This document shows, one piece after another, positions 24,347 through 32,737 of a stretch of DNA of 64,000 nt; position 1 is the first letter of the stretch; the number at the start of each line of letters is the position of its first letter. Location: the NCBI RefSeq assembly GCF_022662495.1, contig NZ_JAKPBU010000001.1:1488001-1552000 (forward strand), in the 5' to 3' direction. The position numbers were made by a program, and so were the translations under genes. A model generated the notes under the pieces. That model was not told the origin of the DNA. It did not search any database and was given only the letters and a program-made list of their open reading frames with translations. The stretch is from Lysobacter sp. M2-1. Its GTDB lineage: Bacteria > Pseudomonadota > Gammaproteobacteria > Xanthomonadales > Xanthomonadaceae.

Positions 24347-24406
24347 CGCCAGGCGACGCCATCAACAGGACAGCAGCTTTGCTGCAACTTTTGGGGGTGA
24401 ACGCAG

Positions 24407-26992
24407 ATGCGCTTTTCTCGAATGGGGATGGGTCGCCGAACATTGCTTGCACTGGCAATTGGCTGTTGTATGCAGGTGGCTCTGGCCCAGGGCCTGGAGA
24501 CGCAGCGCAACTACGATCTTCCCGCTGGCCGGCTGGTCGAGGCGCTCGATGCCCTCAGCGAGCAAAGCGGTCTGCAGATCGTGTACGACCAGGCGATTCT
24601 CTCGAAGACCAACGCCCAGGCGATTCGCGGCGTGATGACCGCGGAACAGGCCCTCAAGGCGCTGCTGCAGAAGCAAGGGCTGGAATTCGAGCATGTCAGC
24701 GAACGGACCGTGCGCGTAAAGGTGGCGACCCCGAGCAGAGCGCCAGCGCCGCCGCCACCGCCACCGCGCCAGGCGCAAGAAGCGGTGATCGACCTGGACA
24801 AGATCACCGTCACCGGCTCGCACATTCGCGGGGTCCATGCGAGCGCTTCACCACTGCTGACGTTCGACCGCGAAGACATCGAGCGGAGTGGGTATACCTC
24901 CTTCGGCCAGTTCGTCGAGAGTCTCCCGCAGAACTTCGGTGGTGGCGCAAGCCAGGACACCGTCGGCACGGACGGCAGCGTTGGCAACGACGGCTTTGGC
25001 AGCGCGGCCAACCTGCGTGCGCTGGGCCCAGGCGCAACGCTGGTACTCATCAACGGCCAGCGCCTGGCATCCGGCGGGAACTCGGGGCAGTTCGTCGACA
25101 TTTCCATGATTCCGCTGTCCGCCATCCAGCGAGTCGAGGTGCTGACGGATGGCGCTTCGGCGCTCTACGGCGCAGACGCTGTCGGTGGCGTCATCAACGT
25201 CATCACGCGTGACGACTACGAAGGCGCGGAAACGATGCTCCGCTACGGCAATGTCACCAACGGCGATGCGCCGGAGGTCCTGGCCAGTCAATCGATCGCC
25301 GGCAGCTGGGCCACGGGCAACGCGATGCTGGTCGCCGAGTACGGTCGTCAGGACCCGCTGCGCGCGGGCGATCGCGATTTCGCTTTCGCCGCGGATCCGG
25401 ATACGACACTTCTCCCGCAGCAGCGGCGCAACAGCGTGTTCGGAAGCATCAGTCAGCAGATTACAGGCAACCTATCGGTCTTCGGCAATCTGCTGTACAC
25501 CAGGCGCGACTCGGAGCACGAGAAAGTCCTTCTCTTTCCCGACACGCTGCATGATCGTCAAACGGCCCGGAACACACAGCTCACCGGTTTGGTCGGGCTT
25601 CGCCTGGACACGGACAACTGGAATGGCGAGCTGGTCGCCAATCGCTCCGAATTCTCTTTCGATTCCGAGCTCGATCGTGAGGGAGAGATCACGCGGACGG
25701 ACGTGGACACCGATGTCAGCGCGATCGACGCCCGGATCAACGGCGCAATCGCCCGCACATCCGCCGGTGACATCAGCGTGGCGCTCGGGGCCGGCTATCG
25801 ACGGGAAAACGTCGACACGATCTTCGACGACGTGCTTCCTGCCCGAGACGTGCACGTGGCCTTCGGTGAGCTGTTTGTTCCGATTGTGGGACAGGGCAAT
25901 AGGATGCGCGGCATCGAAGCCCTGGAGCTGAGCATCGCGGGTCGCTACGAGAAGTTCAGCGACTTCGGCAGCAAGCTCACGCCCAAGTACGGTGTTCGAT
26001 GGAGCCCGGTGCAGGGGCTGGCTTTGCGCGGCACCTACGGGAAGTCGTTCAAGGCCCCGACGATGGCCCAGCTTGCCGGCGGCACCGAGTCCTTTCTCGC
26101 GTTCATCCCGAGCGATTTCGGGATCAGTGTGCCTGGAGACCCGTTGATCCTCGCGCGCACCCAGGCCGCTCATCCCGACCTTGATGCCGAAGAGTCCACC
26201 AGCTGGACGGTTGGCTTCGACGTTCAGCGGCCTGGCTCGCCCTTCAAGCTGAGCCTGAGCTACTACAACATCGAAATGAGTGGCCGCATCTCGGACCCCT
26301 TGGTGGCCGGGTTCGACGCTTTCTTCAATAATCCAGAGGCGTTTGGCGACCTGCAGGTCAGGAACCCCTCGGCAGATTCCATCAACCAGCTCCTCGCCGG
26401 CGCGACATCGTTCCTGGATCTCACGGGCGGCGCGTTCTCGCCCGATACCGTCGGCCTGTATGCCGATCTTTCCCTGACCAACCTGTCTTCGGAACGTCAG
26501 CGCGGATTCGATCTGGAAACGAGCTACTTGTTCGACACCAGGTGGGGCCAGATCGACGCCTCCCTGAGTGCGAACTACATCACCAAGTTCGAGAAGGCGG
26601 TCACCTCGACCAGTCCGGCCGTCAATGCACGCAACGTGTTATCCGCCCCGGTCGACTTTCGCCTGCGCGGCGGTGGAACATGGACGCGAGGGGCTTGGAC
26701 GTCATCGCTGTTCGTCAATTACACCGACGATTATCGGGTGAGCGACGAACCGGGGACGGCCAAGATCGACTCCTGGACCACGTTCGATGCCAACGTGCGC
26801 TACGCCCTTGAATCGGAAGAGGGCGCCTTCTGGCATGGGTTGAGCTTCACGGTCGGGGTGCAGAACCTGTTCGACCGCAACCCGCCGTACGTGGCCACGC
26901 CGGTATTTCTCGGTAGCAACCCCGGCTATGACCCGACGAACGCGGACCCGCGCGGTCGGTTCGTGTCGTTGACGGTGGCGAAGTCATGGTAG
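24407..26992 (+). CDS. TonB-dependent receptor with STN signalling domain
   Basis: 861 residues. Signal peptide (1-27, VALA|QG), STN domain (about 33-107) and a Pro-rich linker (113-122). Next come a TonB box/plug starting near LDKITVTGSHIRG (131-143) with the plug signature LINGQRL and IQRVEVLTDGASALYGADAV, and a 22-strand barrel ending GRFVSLTVAKSW (terminal aromatic). STN domains pass ligand occupancy to a FecR-type anti-sigma factor, present at 30001-31068. The last codons overlap the S9 peptidase start by 7 bp, so receptor and peptidase are co-translated. GGGGGTG precedes the ATG. Confidence 0.92.
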   Translation: MRFSRMGMGRRTLLALAIGCCMQVALAQGLETQRNYDLPAGRLVEALDALSEQSGLQIVYDQAILSKTNAQAIRGVMTAEQALKALLQKQGLEFEHVSERTVRVKVATPSRAPAPPPPPPRQAQEAVIDLDKITVTGSHIRGVHASASPLLTFDREDIERSGYTSFGQFVESLPQNFGGGASQDTVGTDGSVGNDGFGSAANLRALGPGATLVLINGQRLASGGNSGQFVDISMIPLSAIQRVEVLTDGASALYGADAVGGVINVITRDDYEGAETMLRYGNVTNGDAPEVLASQSIAGSWATGNAMLVAEYGRQDPLRAGDRDFAFAADPDTTLLPQQRRNSVFGSISQQITGNLSVFGNLLYTRRDSEHEKVLLFPDTLHDRQTARNTQLTGLVGLRLDTDNWNGELVANRSEFSFDSELDREGEITRTDVDTDVSAIDARINGAIARTSAGDISVALGAGYRRENVDTIFDDVLPARDVHVAFGELFVPIVGQGNRMRGIEALELSIAGRYEKFSDFGSKLTPKYGVRWSPVQGLALRGTYGKSFKAPTMAQLAGGTESFLAFIPSDFGISVPGDPLILARTQAAHPDLDAEESTSWTVGFDVQRPGSPFKLSLSYYNIEMSGRISDPLVAGFDAFFNNPEAFGDLQVRNPSADSINQLLAGATSFLDLTGGAFSPDTVGLYADLSLTNLSSERQRGFDLETSYLFDTRWGQIDASLSANYITKFEKAVTSTSPAVNARNVLSAPVDFRLRGGGTWTRGAWTSSLFVNYTDDYRVSDEPGTAKIDSWTTFDANVRYALESEEGAFWHGLSFTVGVQNLFDRNPPYVATPVFLGSNPGYDPTNADPRGRFVSLTVAKSW

Positions 26993-29160
26993 GCGCAGGC
27001 CGGATTGCGCAGCGGATCCGGGTCCTGCTGATCGCGTCGCTTGCCTCCGGATTTGCAATGGCGTCCACACCAATGAGTCGCAAGGATGCTGCTCAAGCGG
27101 GAGGATTCGAAATTGCCGACTACTTCCGGTTGCAACGGGTATCCGAACTTGCACTCTCCAGTGATGGCGAGTGGCTGGCCTATATCGTCGAGGGGCAGTC
27201 GCTGGAGAAGAACGCGAGGACGCGCGAAGTTCGTATACGACCACTCACTGGACCCGAATCGGTCGCCCCCGAATCGGTGGCCGACGCGAGTGCGATCGCC
27301 TGGATCCCCGGCACCCATCAGCTCGCCTTTCTCTCGGATCGGGAGAGGGTGACGCAAGTGTTCTCCTTCGATGTGCAGACCAAGGAACTCCAGAAGCACA
27401 CCGCCAGCGATCTGCCCGTCGAGAGCTTTCTGTTCGCGCCTGAGGGGGCGTCGATTGCCTATTTGGCGCGACAAACCTCCAGTCCGGAGGCCTCCCTCTA
27501 TACGCGATTTCGAGAAGACAACACGGGCATCGTCATCGATCCGGCGACCACAAGCTCCCACGACTTCGTCAATCCGAACTGGCACGGGCAAGTACGGCGA
27601 TCGAATCCGACACTGTGGTTGCGCAGATCCGGGAAGCCCGCAGTGCGCATCCCGGTGCCTGGCGATCCGTCGGACAATGACGGTGCGTACCACTGGTCGT
27701 CTGATAGCCGATGGCTGTCGGTCACCTATCTGGCTACCGACCTGCCCGCAGCCCAGTTGCGCGATGAGCGCACGAGCCTGGGCGTATACGCACCGGGTAC
27801 GGGAGCGTTTCGCGTGCTGGCGGAAGCAACGCCTCGCGAAGGCCAGAAGTTTGGAGAGAGCTTTGCGGGCGGCGAGTGGATTCCCGGGAAACGACGGATG
27901 CTCGTAAGGCGGGTCAAGGAGAGCGAACCTTGGGTCAGTTGGGACTTTCCTGAGTGGACCGTCGCCGATCCATTCGCGGAGCTGCCGCGAGATTCCTCGA
28001 GATGGCATGCCACGGAAATCTATCCCAGTGGCTTGAGGTTCACTGCCATCGACGACTCGAAGGTACTTGTCGAGAACACCGTGCAGGGGGTGCATTCCCT
28101 GTTCGCTCTGCTACCTGGGGGCCTGCGCCCGGCAGAAGTGGTTTCGACCCTGGACGGAAGCAGCTCATTGGTAAGATTCAGCGCGGACGCCAAGGCCGCG
28201 GTCTTCGTCAATGAGAGCCTCACGCGCCCGCCCGAGATCTACGCATGGCGCGAAGGTCGGCCGCCACGCCCGATCAGTGACCTCAACCGGTCCATCGCCG
28301 CGAAGGTCCACTTCCGTGCGCGAGAGGTGCGCTGGTCGGCAGCTGACGGGCAGACCATCCAGGGATGGTTGCTCGAACCGCCGGCGTCGGCCGGATCGCG
28401 TCCATGGCCGCTCCTGACGCATGTGCACGGGGGTCCCGACTTCCCGTACCCCAATGCATTCCAGGCCTATTTTCACTATTGGCCATATGCCCTCGAGGTA
28501 CTGGCGGAGCAGGGGATTGCGGTCTTCCTGCCCAACTACAGAGGGACGCATACATTCGGCAAGGTGATCGCCCAGGCGCAGGGCAATGAGCCGGTCGAAG
28601 ACATTGTTGCGGGCATCGACCGGCTGATCGCCGACGGAGTCGCTGATCCGGAGCGGCTGGCGCTATCCGGTCACAGTCACGGCGCGGTGGTCGGACCGCA
28701 GGTCATGGCCCGAGCGAAGCGCTTCCGTGCCGCAGCGTTTGCTGAAGGCAGTGCCAACAGTGTCGTGATGTACGAATTGATGAGCGAGCAAGCCAATCGT
28801 GAGATCCACGATCCTCTGATGGGCGTCAGTCTGTACGAGGCGCCGCAGCGCTACATCGACGATTCGCCTGATCTGCACTTTTCTGGAGTACCAACGGCGA
28901 CCCTCTTCGAGGGCGGTGCCTACACCGCTGCAATCCATATGCTCGGTTATCCGAAAGCAGCCCGCCGGGCAGGAATGCCGACGAAGTTCATCATCTATCC
29001 CAAGACCCAGCACAACATAGCGCTGCCAAATTTGCAGAGGGAGTCCGCATCCCGATCCCTGGACTGGTTCAAGTGCTGGCTGACCGACCTCGATCGACGG
29101 AACCATGGCGCGCTGAGGCCCATACGCGATCAAGCACCGATCTGCGGCGTGACCGACTGA
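26986..29160 (+). CDS. S9 prolyl-oligopeptidase-like hydrolase (lasso-peptide-isopeptidase-like?)
   Basis: 724 residues. N-terminal signal sequence (about 1-26), beta-propeller (about 40-440) and alpha/beta hydrolase domain (about 450-715). Nucleophile elbow GHSHG (Ser near 564), HGGPDFP oxyanion region, His near 676 (YPKTQHN). The usual Asp between them is not obvious; FEGG (Glu near 642) is best placed to act as the acid. From memory, lasso-peptide isopeptidases (Atxe2 type) share this fold, exported location and receptor/FecIR neighbourhood, and use an acidic residue other than Asp. That identity is inferred from context, not proven; a general exported S9 peptidase remains possible. It is coupled to the receptor by a 7-bp overlap. 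Confidence 0.75.
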   Translation: MVGAGRIAQRIRVLLIASLASGFAMASTPMSRKDAAQAGGFEIADYFRLQRVSELALSSDGEWLAYIVEGQSLEKNARTREVRIRPLTGPESVAPESVADASAIAWIPGTHQLAFLSDRERVTQVFSFDVQTKELQKHTASDLPVESFLFAPEGASIAYLARQTSSPEASLYTRFREDNTGIVIDPATTSSHDFVNPNWHGQVRRSNPTLWLRRSGKPAVRIPVPGDPSDNDGAYHWSSDSRWLSVTYLATDLPAAQLRDERTSLGVYAPGTGAFRVLAEATPREGQKFGESFAGGEWIPGKRRMLVRRVKESEPWVSWDFPEWTVADPFAELPRDSSRWHATEIYPSGLRFTAIDDSKVLVENTVQGVHSLFALLPGGLRPAEVVSTLDGSSSLVRFSADAKAAVFVNESLTRPPEIYAWREGRPPRPISDLNRSIAAKVHFRAREVRWSAADGQTIQGWLLEPPASAGSRPWPLLTHVHGGPDFPYPNAFQAYFHYWPYALEVLAEQGIAVFLPNYRGTHTFGKVIAQAQGNEPVEDIVAGIDRLIADGVADPERLALSGHSHGAVVGPQVMARAKRFRAAAFAEGSANSVVMYELMSEQANREIHDPLMGVSLYEAPQRYIDDSPDLHFSGVPTATLFEGGAYTAAIHMLGYPKAARRAGMPTKFIIYPKTQHNIALPNLQRESASRSLDWFKCWLTDLDRRNHGALRPIRDQAPICGVTD

Positions 29161-29372
29161 ACGACAGCGTGTTTCGAGTTGGGTTCCCGCTATCACGATG
29201 GCCGCTGACGCGCACGTTCAGGGGCGTCCGGAAATCCTCCTCCGAACGGGATGCTGCCGGCCCACTCTCGGCATTCCCCATGAAAACCTCGGGGGTGGGG
29301 CTGGATTAGCAGCTTTTTGTCCCGCACCCATCGGGGCGCTCATGGCTTCCCAGGCGCAGTCGGGCATGGGAA

Positions 29373-29384
29373 GGTAGGGTCTGG
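29373..29384 (+). promoter_or_regulatory. GGTAGGGTCTGG motif upstream of the ECF sigma gene
   Basis: Matches the receptor-side motif at 24334-24346 with one base missing (GGTAGGGT(T)CTGG). It lies 62 bp before the sigma start, a distance suited to a promoter. Autoregulation by the sigma factor is the simplest reading. Confidence 0.45.
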
Positions 29385-29434
29385 CCCTGCCTGGCCGCCT
29401 TTCACCGTGGAAGGCGCAGAAGCGGGCGGTTCAA

Positions 29435-30004
29435 ATGGTGCATGGGCAGGTGAAGCCGGGTGCGGACATTGAGGGCATCGACCGCGATGTTGCCGCCGGT
29501 GAACCGCGGCACCTTGAGGTCTGGTTGCAACAGCTGCGCCCGGCGCTCATGGCATTCCTGCGCCGCAAATTGCACGACCCTGCCGATGTCCACGATGCCC
29601 TTCAGGAAACCAGTCTGCGTGTATGGAGCTACGCCGCCCAATCAGAAGTGAGGGCGCCGGTTTCAGTCTGCTTTCACATTGCAGGGCGCGTGGCGATCGA
29701 CTTCGCCCGGGCCAAAAAGCGTGCGCCCTACACCGAGCAACCTGACGCGCTCGAGCAGAGGGTGGCTACGGAGCCCGGCCCGGAGCGTTCTGCCTCGGCA
29801 GCGCAGACGCTGGAGCTGGTGAAAGAAGTGATCGGTCGTTTGCCGCCGGGTTGTCGGCATGTATTTCTGCTCAGTCGCAGCAATGGATTGAGCAATCTCG
29901 AGATCGCGAAGCGCTGCGGCGTTTCCATCAAGCTGGTGGAGAAGCAGATCAGCCGCGCACTTCGAGAGCTGCGCGAGCATGCGCGTGTATGGGAAGGAGA
30001 ATGA
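29435..30004 (+). CDS. ECF RNA polymerase sigma factor (FecI-type)
   Basis: 189 residues. Region 2 (about 30-95) includes LRPALMAFLRRKLHDPADVH and DALQETSLRVWSYA. Region 4 (about 130-185) has ELVKEVIGRLPPGCRHVFLL and the helix-turn-helix NLEIAKRCGVSIKLVEKQIS. The N-terminus is about 20 residues longer than in short ECFs; ATG 29444 is an alternative start. Its stop overlaps the FecR start (ATGA), as in fecIR operons. It should direct transcription of the receptor when the receptor is occupied. Confidence 0.88.
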   Translation: MVHGQVKPGADIEGIDRDVAAGEPRHLEVWLQQLRPALMAFLRRKLHDPADVHDALQETSLRVWSYAAQSEVRAPVSVCFHIAGRVAIDFARAKKRAPYTEQPDALEQRVATEPGPERSASAAQTLELVKEVIGRLPPGCRHVFLLSRSNGLSNLEIAKRCGVSIKLVEKQISRALRELREHARVWEGE

Positions 30005-31068
30005 CGATGACAGGGGCAGCTGTCGGCGACCTGCAACGCATCCAGATCGATTCCCAGGCGCGGGAGTGGCTCCGGAATGTCCAGCGCGGCGATATGAAGC
30101 AGGAAGAGCTCGAGGAATTCGGCCGATGGATGGCGGTGGCCGCGCATGCGGAAGCGTTTGCCGTCAGCGAGTGGAGCGGTGCCTGCATCGACGCGCTTGA
30201 TCATCGACCCGACCCGCAATGGCGCCGCTGGAAGCAGGAGGCGATGCAGCGGGCAGTGCTCGGTACGCCCAAGGTCGAAGCGCTGGCCAATTGGAGCGAC
30301 CTGGTCTTCTCGCCAACGTCGCGTTCCCGCCAGCACACACGTACAAGGTTCCTCAAGGCTGCGCTCGCTCTGGCGGCCACCTTGGCGGTAGTCGCCGTCG
30401 GCCTGCGTTGGCAGCAGACCCCGACGCCGAACGTATTGCATTACCAGGCTGACGAGACGACGCGCGCAGTGCTGCTGCCCGATGGGACGCGCCTGACCCT
30501 GGACGCAGGCACGGCTGTCGACTACGTGAGGCTTGGCGATACGCGCCGTCTTGTGCTGCCCGCTGGCCGCGTGTACCTCAATGTAACCAAGGATCCTCGG
30601 CATTCACCTTTCGTGGTGGCTAGCGGTCAGGTCGAGACGGTCGTCTTGGGCACGCGCTTCCAGGTCAGTCAGACCGCTGAACGTACAGAGGTCGTACTGG
30701 AAGAAGGAAAGGTGCTCATGCAGCGTTCCGGCAGCTCGTTGTCCACGACGCTTGCGCCGGGTCAGCGCGGTTGGTGGACGGTAGGGGCCTCCAGTTTCCA
30801 GACAGCTACAGCGAATCCATCCTCAACCTTGGCGTGGACACGCGGACGTCTGTTGTTCGAGAACGTGTCCCTGGCCGAGGCCATCGTCGATGTGAATCGA
30901 TATTCCAGGCACGTCAGGATCGAACTGGCAGATCCGAAGCTGGCAGAGCTTAGAGTCAGTGGCAGTTATATGGCCGGCGATCCGGAACTCGTCGTCGCGG
31001 CTTGGGAAGCGACGATGCCGGTGCGAGCGGAGCACGTAGGCAATCAGATCAAGTTGATGCGCAAATGA
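30001..31068 (+). CDS. FecR-type transmembrane sigma regulator
   Basis: 355 residues. N-terminal cytoplasmic DUF4880-like domain (REWLRNVQRGDMKQEELEEF, about 14-33), one transmembrane helix (about 117-136, FLKAALALAATLAVVAVGLR), then a periplasmic FecR domain (YQADETTRAVLLPDGTRLTL onward) and a C-terminal DUF4974-type domain (VNRYSRHVRIEL). It relays the signal from the receptor STN domain to the sigma factor. ATG 30001 overlaps the sigma stop and has a GGAAGGAG site; the longer frame to 29851 reads through sigma-coding DNA. Confidence 0.9.
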   Translation: MTMTGAAVGDLQRIQIDSQAREWLRNVQRGDMKQEELEEFGRWMAVAAHAEAFAVSEWSGACIDALDHRPDPQWRRWKQEAMQRAVLGTPKVEALANWSDLVFSPTSRSRQHTRTRFLKAALALAATLAVVAVGLRWQQTPTPNVLHYQADETTRAVLLPDGTRLTLDAGTAVDYVRLGDTRRLVLPAGRVYLNVTKDPRHSPFVVASGQVETVVLGTRFQVSQTAERTEVVLEEGKVLMQRSGSSLSTTLAPGQRGWWTVGASSFQTATANPSSTLAWTRGRLLFENVSLAEAIVDVNRYSRHVRIELADPKLAELRVSGSYMAGDPELVVAAWEATMPVRAEHVGNQIKLMRK

Positions 31069-31096
31069 AGATTGCACTTGAAGAGGGCTGGAGCTG

Positions 31097-31142
31097 AAGG
31101 GAGCGGAAGGGGCAAGCCGCGCTGATCCCGTCCGTCCACTCC
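31097..31142. repeat. RAYT/REP-type palindrome, copy 5
   Basis: GGAGCGGAAGGGGCAAGCCG and CTGATCCCGTCCGTCCACTCC are degenerate arms in the same arrangement as copies 1-4. Its right half belongs to the right copy of the direct repeat. Confidence 0.5.
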
Positions 31143-31430
31143 GGTTTGGCCCCCCGTCACAGGCGCACCTTTCGGCGTAGCGCGCCGATCCGCAGCCTCT
31201 GCGATCTGCAGCATCGCCGCCATGCCGGCGCAGCCGCTCAATGCACGTAATTGAACGCGACCACCGGCGTCACCGAGTCGCTGGTGTTGCGGCCGCGGAT
31301 CAGGCGCGCGCCGAAGAGGATGCCGAAGCGGGGGCTGAAGTTGTATTCCACCGCGGGCGCCAGGAACCAGGCTTCGCTGGAGCCGGATTCGAAGCGCAGC
31401 GGGGTGGGCGTGGGGTCCTGTTCGCCGTCG
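31119..31430. repeat. Direct repeat, right copy (about 312 bp)
   Basis: Counterpart of 20843-21150 in the same orientation. It contains the intact 3' end of the outer-membrane protein gene, so this copy is the likely source. Confidence 0.8.
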
Positions 31431-32206
31431 TGGACCACGCCGCTGACCTTCGTGCTGTCGCTATGGCGGTAGGCCAGGTCCAGTGCCAGCACCCAGTTCC
31501 GGGTCAGGCTGTATTCCCAGGCGGCATTGACGTTCCAGCTGTCGCCCGGGCGGGCGTGGCCGCGGAAGCCTTCCGGGGTGCCGTAGACGCTGACGTCGCG
31601 CAACTCGGCCTCGCGCGAGCGCGTGGCGCCCAGGTTCAGGCGCATGCGCAGGATGCGGCCGGTGGGCATCCAGAAATAGGTCTGGGTATTGAGCTGCAGC
31701 AGGGTGCCGTGCGCGCCGCCGCCGAAGCCATCGACGCCGCTGGGGTCGAGCCGGTCGTACTTGCCCGTCGGCAGGGTGTGTTGCAGCTGCAGGGAAACGG
31801 CGGGCAGCCAGCTGCCTTCCTGGTACTGGCGCAGGCGGTACTGCAGCAGCACGCTGGAATCGGCGAGTTCGGGGCCAGCGCTGTGCATGCCGTCGCCGCC
31901 GCCACCAGCCTTGTTGTAGCCGAACACCGGCACCAGGCCGACGGTCAGCGCGTCGGTGGCGCCGTAGAGCATGAAGGTGAGCGAGCCGAAGCTTTCCGCG
32001 TCTTCGGAGATCACGTCGTAGAGATAAGGCTCGATCAGGTAATGACCCTGCGGCAGGGTGACGGCGCTGTTGGCGATGATCGGCCCGGTCCACCAGGCAT
32101 CGTCCAGGGCCTGGCGCGGCGGTGCGCCCGCAGCGAGCGCGGGAATGGCGGCGGGCAGCAGCAGCGAAGCCAGCAGCAAGGCAGACAGCAAGTGGCGTGG
32201 CGGCAT
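31238..32206 (-). CDS. Outer-membrane beta-barrel protein (transporter-like)
   Basis: 322 residues. Signal peptide (1-26, ending ALAA). The rest alternates hydrophobic and polar residues with many aromatic strand ends (GHYLIEPYLY, LLQYRLRQY, AWEYSLTRNWVLALDLAYRH) and closes with TPVVAFNYVH, the pattern of a periplasm-facing barrel terminus. A HTLPTGKYDRL block resembles the MetA-pathway/phenol-degradation transporter group, but the family is only suggested. The frame is open to 32353; the Met at 32206 starts the signal peptide. Its 3' end is duplicated 10 kb upstream (20963). Confidence 0.75.
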   Translation of the reverse strand: MPPRHLLSALLLASLLLPAAIPALAAGAPPRQALDDAWWTGPIIANSAVTLPQGHYLIEPYLYDVISEDAESFGSLTFMLYGATDALTVGLVPVFGYNKAGGGGDGMHSAGPELADSSVLLQYRLRQYQEGSWLPAVSLQLQHTLPTGKYDRLDPSGVDGFGGGAHGTLLQLNTQTYFWMPTGRILRMRLNLGATRSREAELRDVSVYGTPEGFRGHARPGDSWNVNAAWEYSLTRNWVLALDLAYRHSDSTKVSGVVHDGEQDPTPTPLRFESGSSEAWFLAPAVEYNFSPRFGILFGARLIRGRNTSDSVTPVVAFNYVH

Positions 32207-32737
32207 CGGTCCGTGTGCGGTGGCGGAGCCAGCCCGGATTCTGCCCGCGCGGCGGCGTTGGCGGGCGCGAACGCGCGATTCCTGCTGACGGCGTGTTGGC
32301 AACATGTTGCATTCCCCGAATGGCGGCGCGGCGGCCGTTGGCGTGCCGGGCATGCTGGCAGGGCAGCGGGCGCGGAACTATCAAGTTCTTTCGCTGTTAA
32401 CCCGACGGGGATGGAGTAAATCGAAGGGCGGCGTCACCCGGCTGAGTGGCCGGTGCCGCTTGCGGGCGCAGGTTTAATGGGAGGGAGCCCACATCGGCAA
32501 CAAAAAAGTATCAGGGACGATTCATGATGCGCAGCGCGGCAGAAGATGTTTGGGATATTTGCTGCCTGAGGAAGGGGAAAATGCGTCAGGGGTGATTCCA
32601 AACTGGGCCTCTTGGAAACTGTCCCTGACGCCGTTCTCCCTTTCGGGCATCCGGTGCTCGACCTCAAATCCCGGCTGCGGCCTTCGGCCCTACCCGGGGC
32701 TCTGCTACAGCGGGTTGGGCCCCGCGCGATCGTCCTG
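32207..32737. other. 531-bp gap between the outer-membrane protein and the autotransporter
   Basis: Both flanking genes are on the minus strand. No family-like ORF is present. It contains a repeat (32511-32630) with the CAGGGACAGT arms. Promoter elements for the gene at 32206 should lie near 32220-32300, but none was recognised. Confidence 0.5.
32511..32630. repeat. CGTCAGGG...CCCTGACG palindrome with a third arm
   Basis: CGTCAGGGGTGATTCCAA (from 32584) and its inverted partner TTGGAAACTGTCCCTGACG (to 32630) form a nearly complete palindrome around ACTGGGCCTC. A third arm, TCAGGGAC at 32511-32518, pairs with GTCCCTGA. Same family as 16036 and 19738. Confidence 0.65.

Larger units (their letters stand above)
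24067..24406. other. 340-bp gap upstream of the TonB-dependent receptor
   Basis: It contains a RAYT-type palindrome (24121-24202) and a perfect 10-bp inverted repeat (24293-24302 / 24334-24343), annotated separately. No short ORF in either strand has recognisable family sequence. Confidence 0.5.

Noticed and set aside
29161-29434. Lasso-peptide precursor gene between the S9 and sigma genes
   Set aside because: A frame from ATG 29200 has Thr-Leu-Gly-Ile that resembles a leader/core junction, but no Asp/Glu at core position 7-9, and no B or C genes are in the window.
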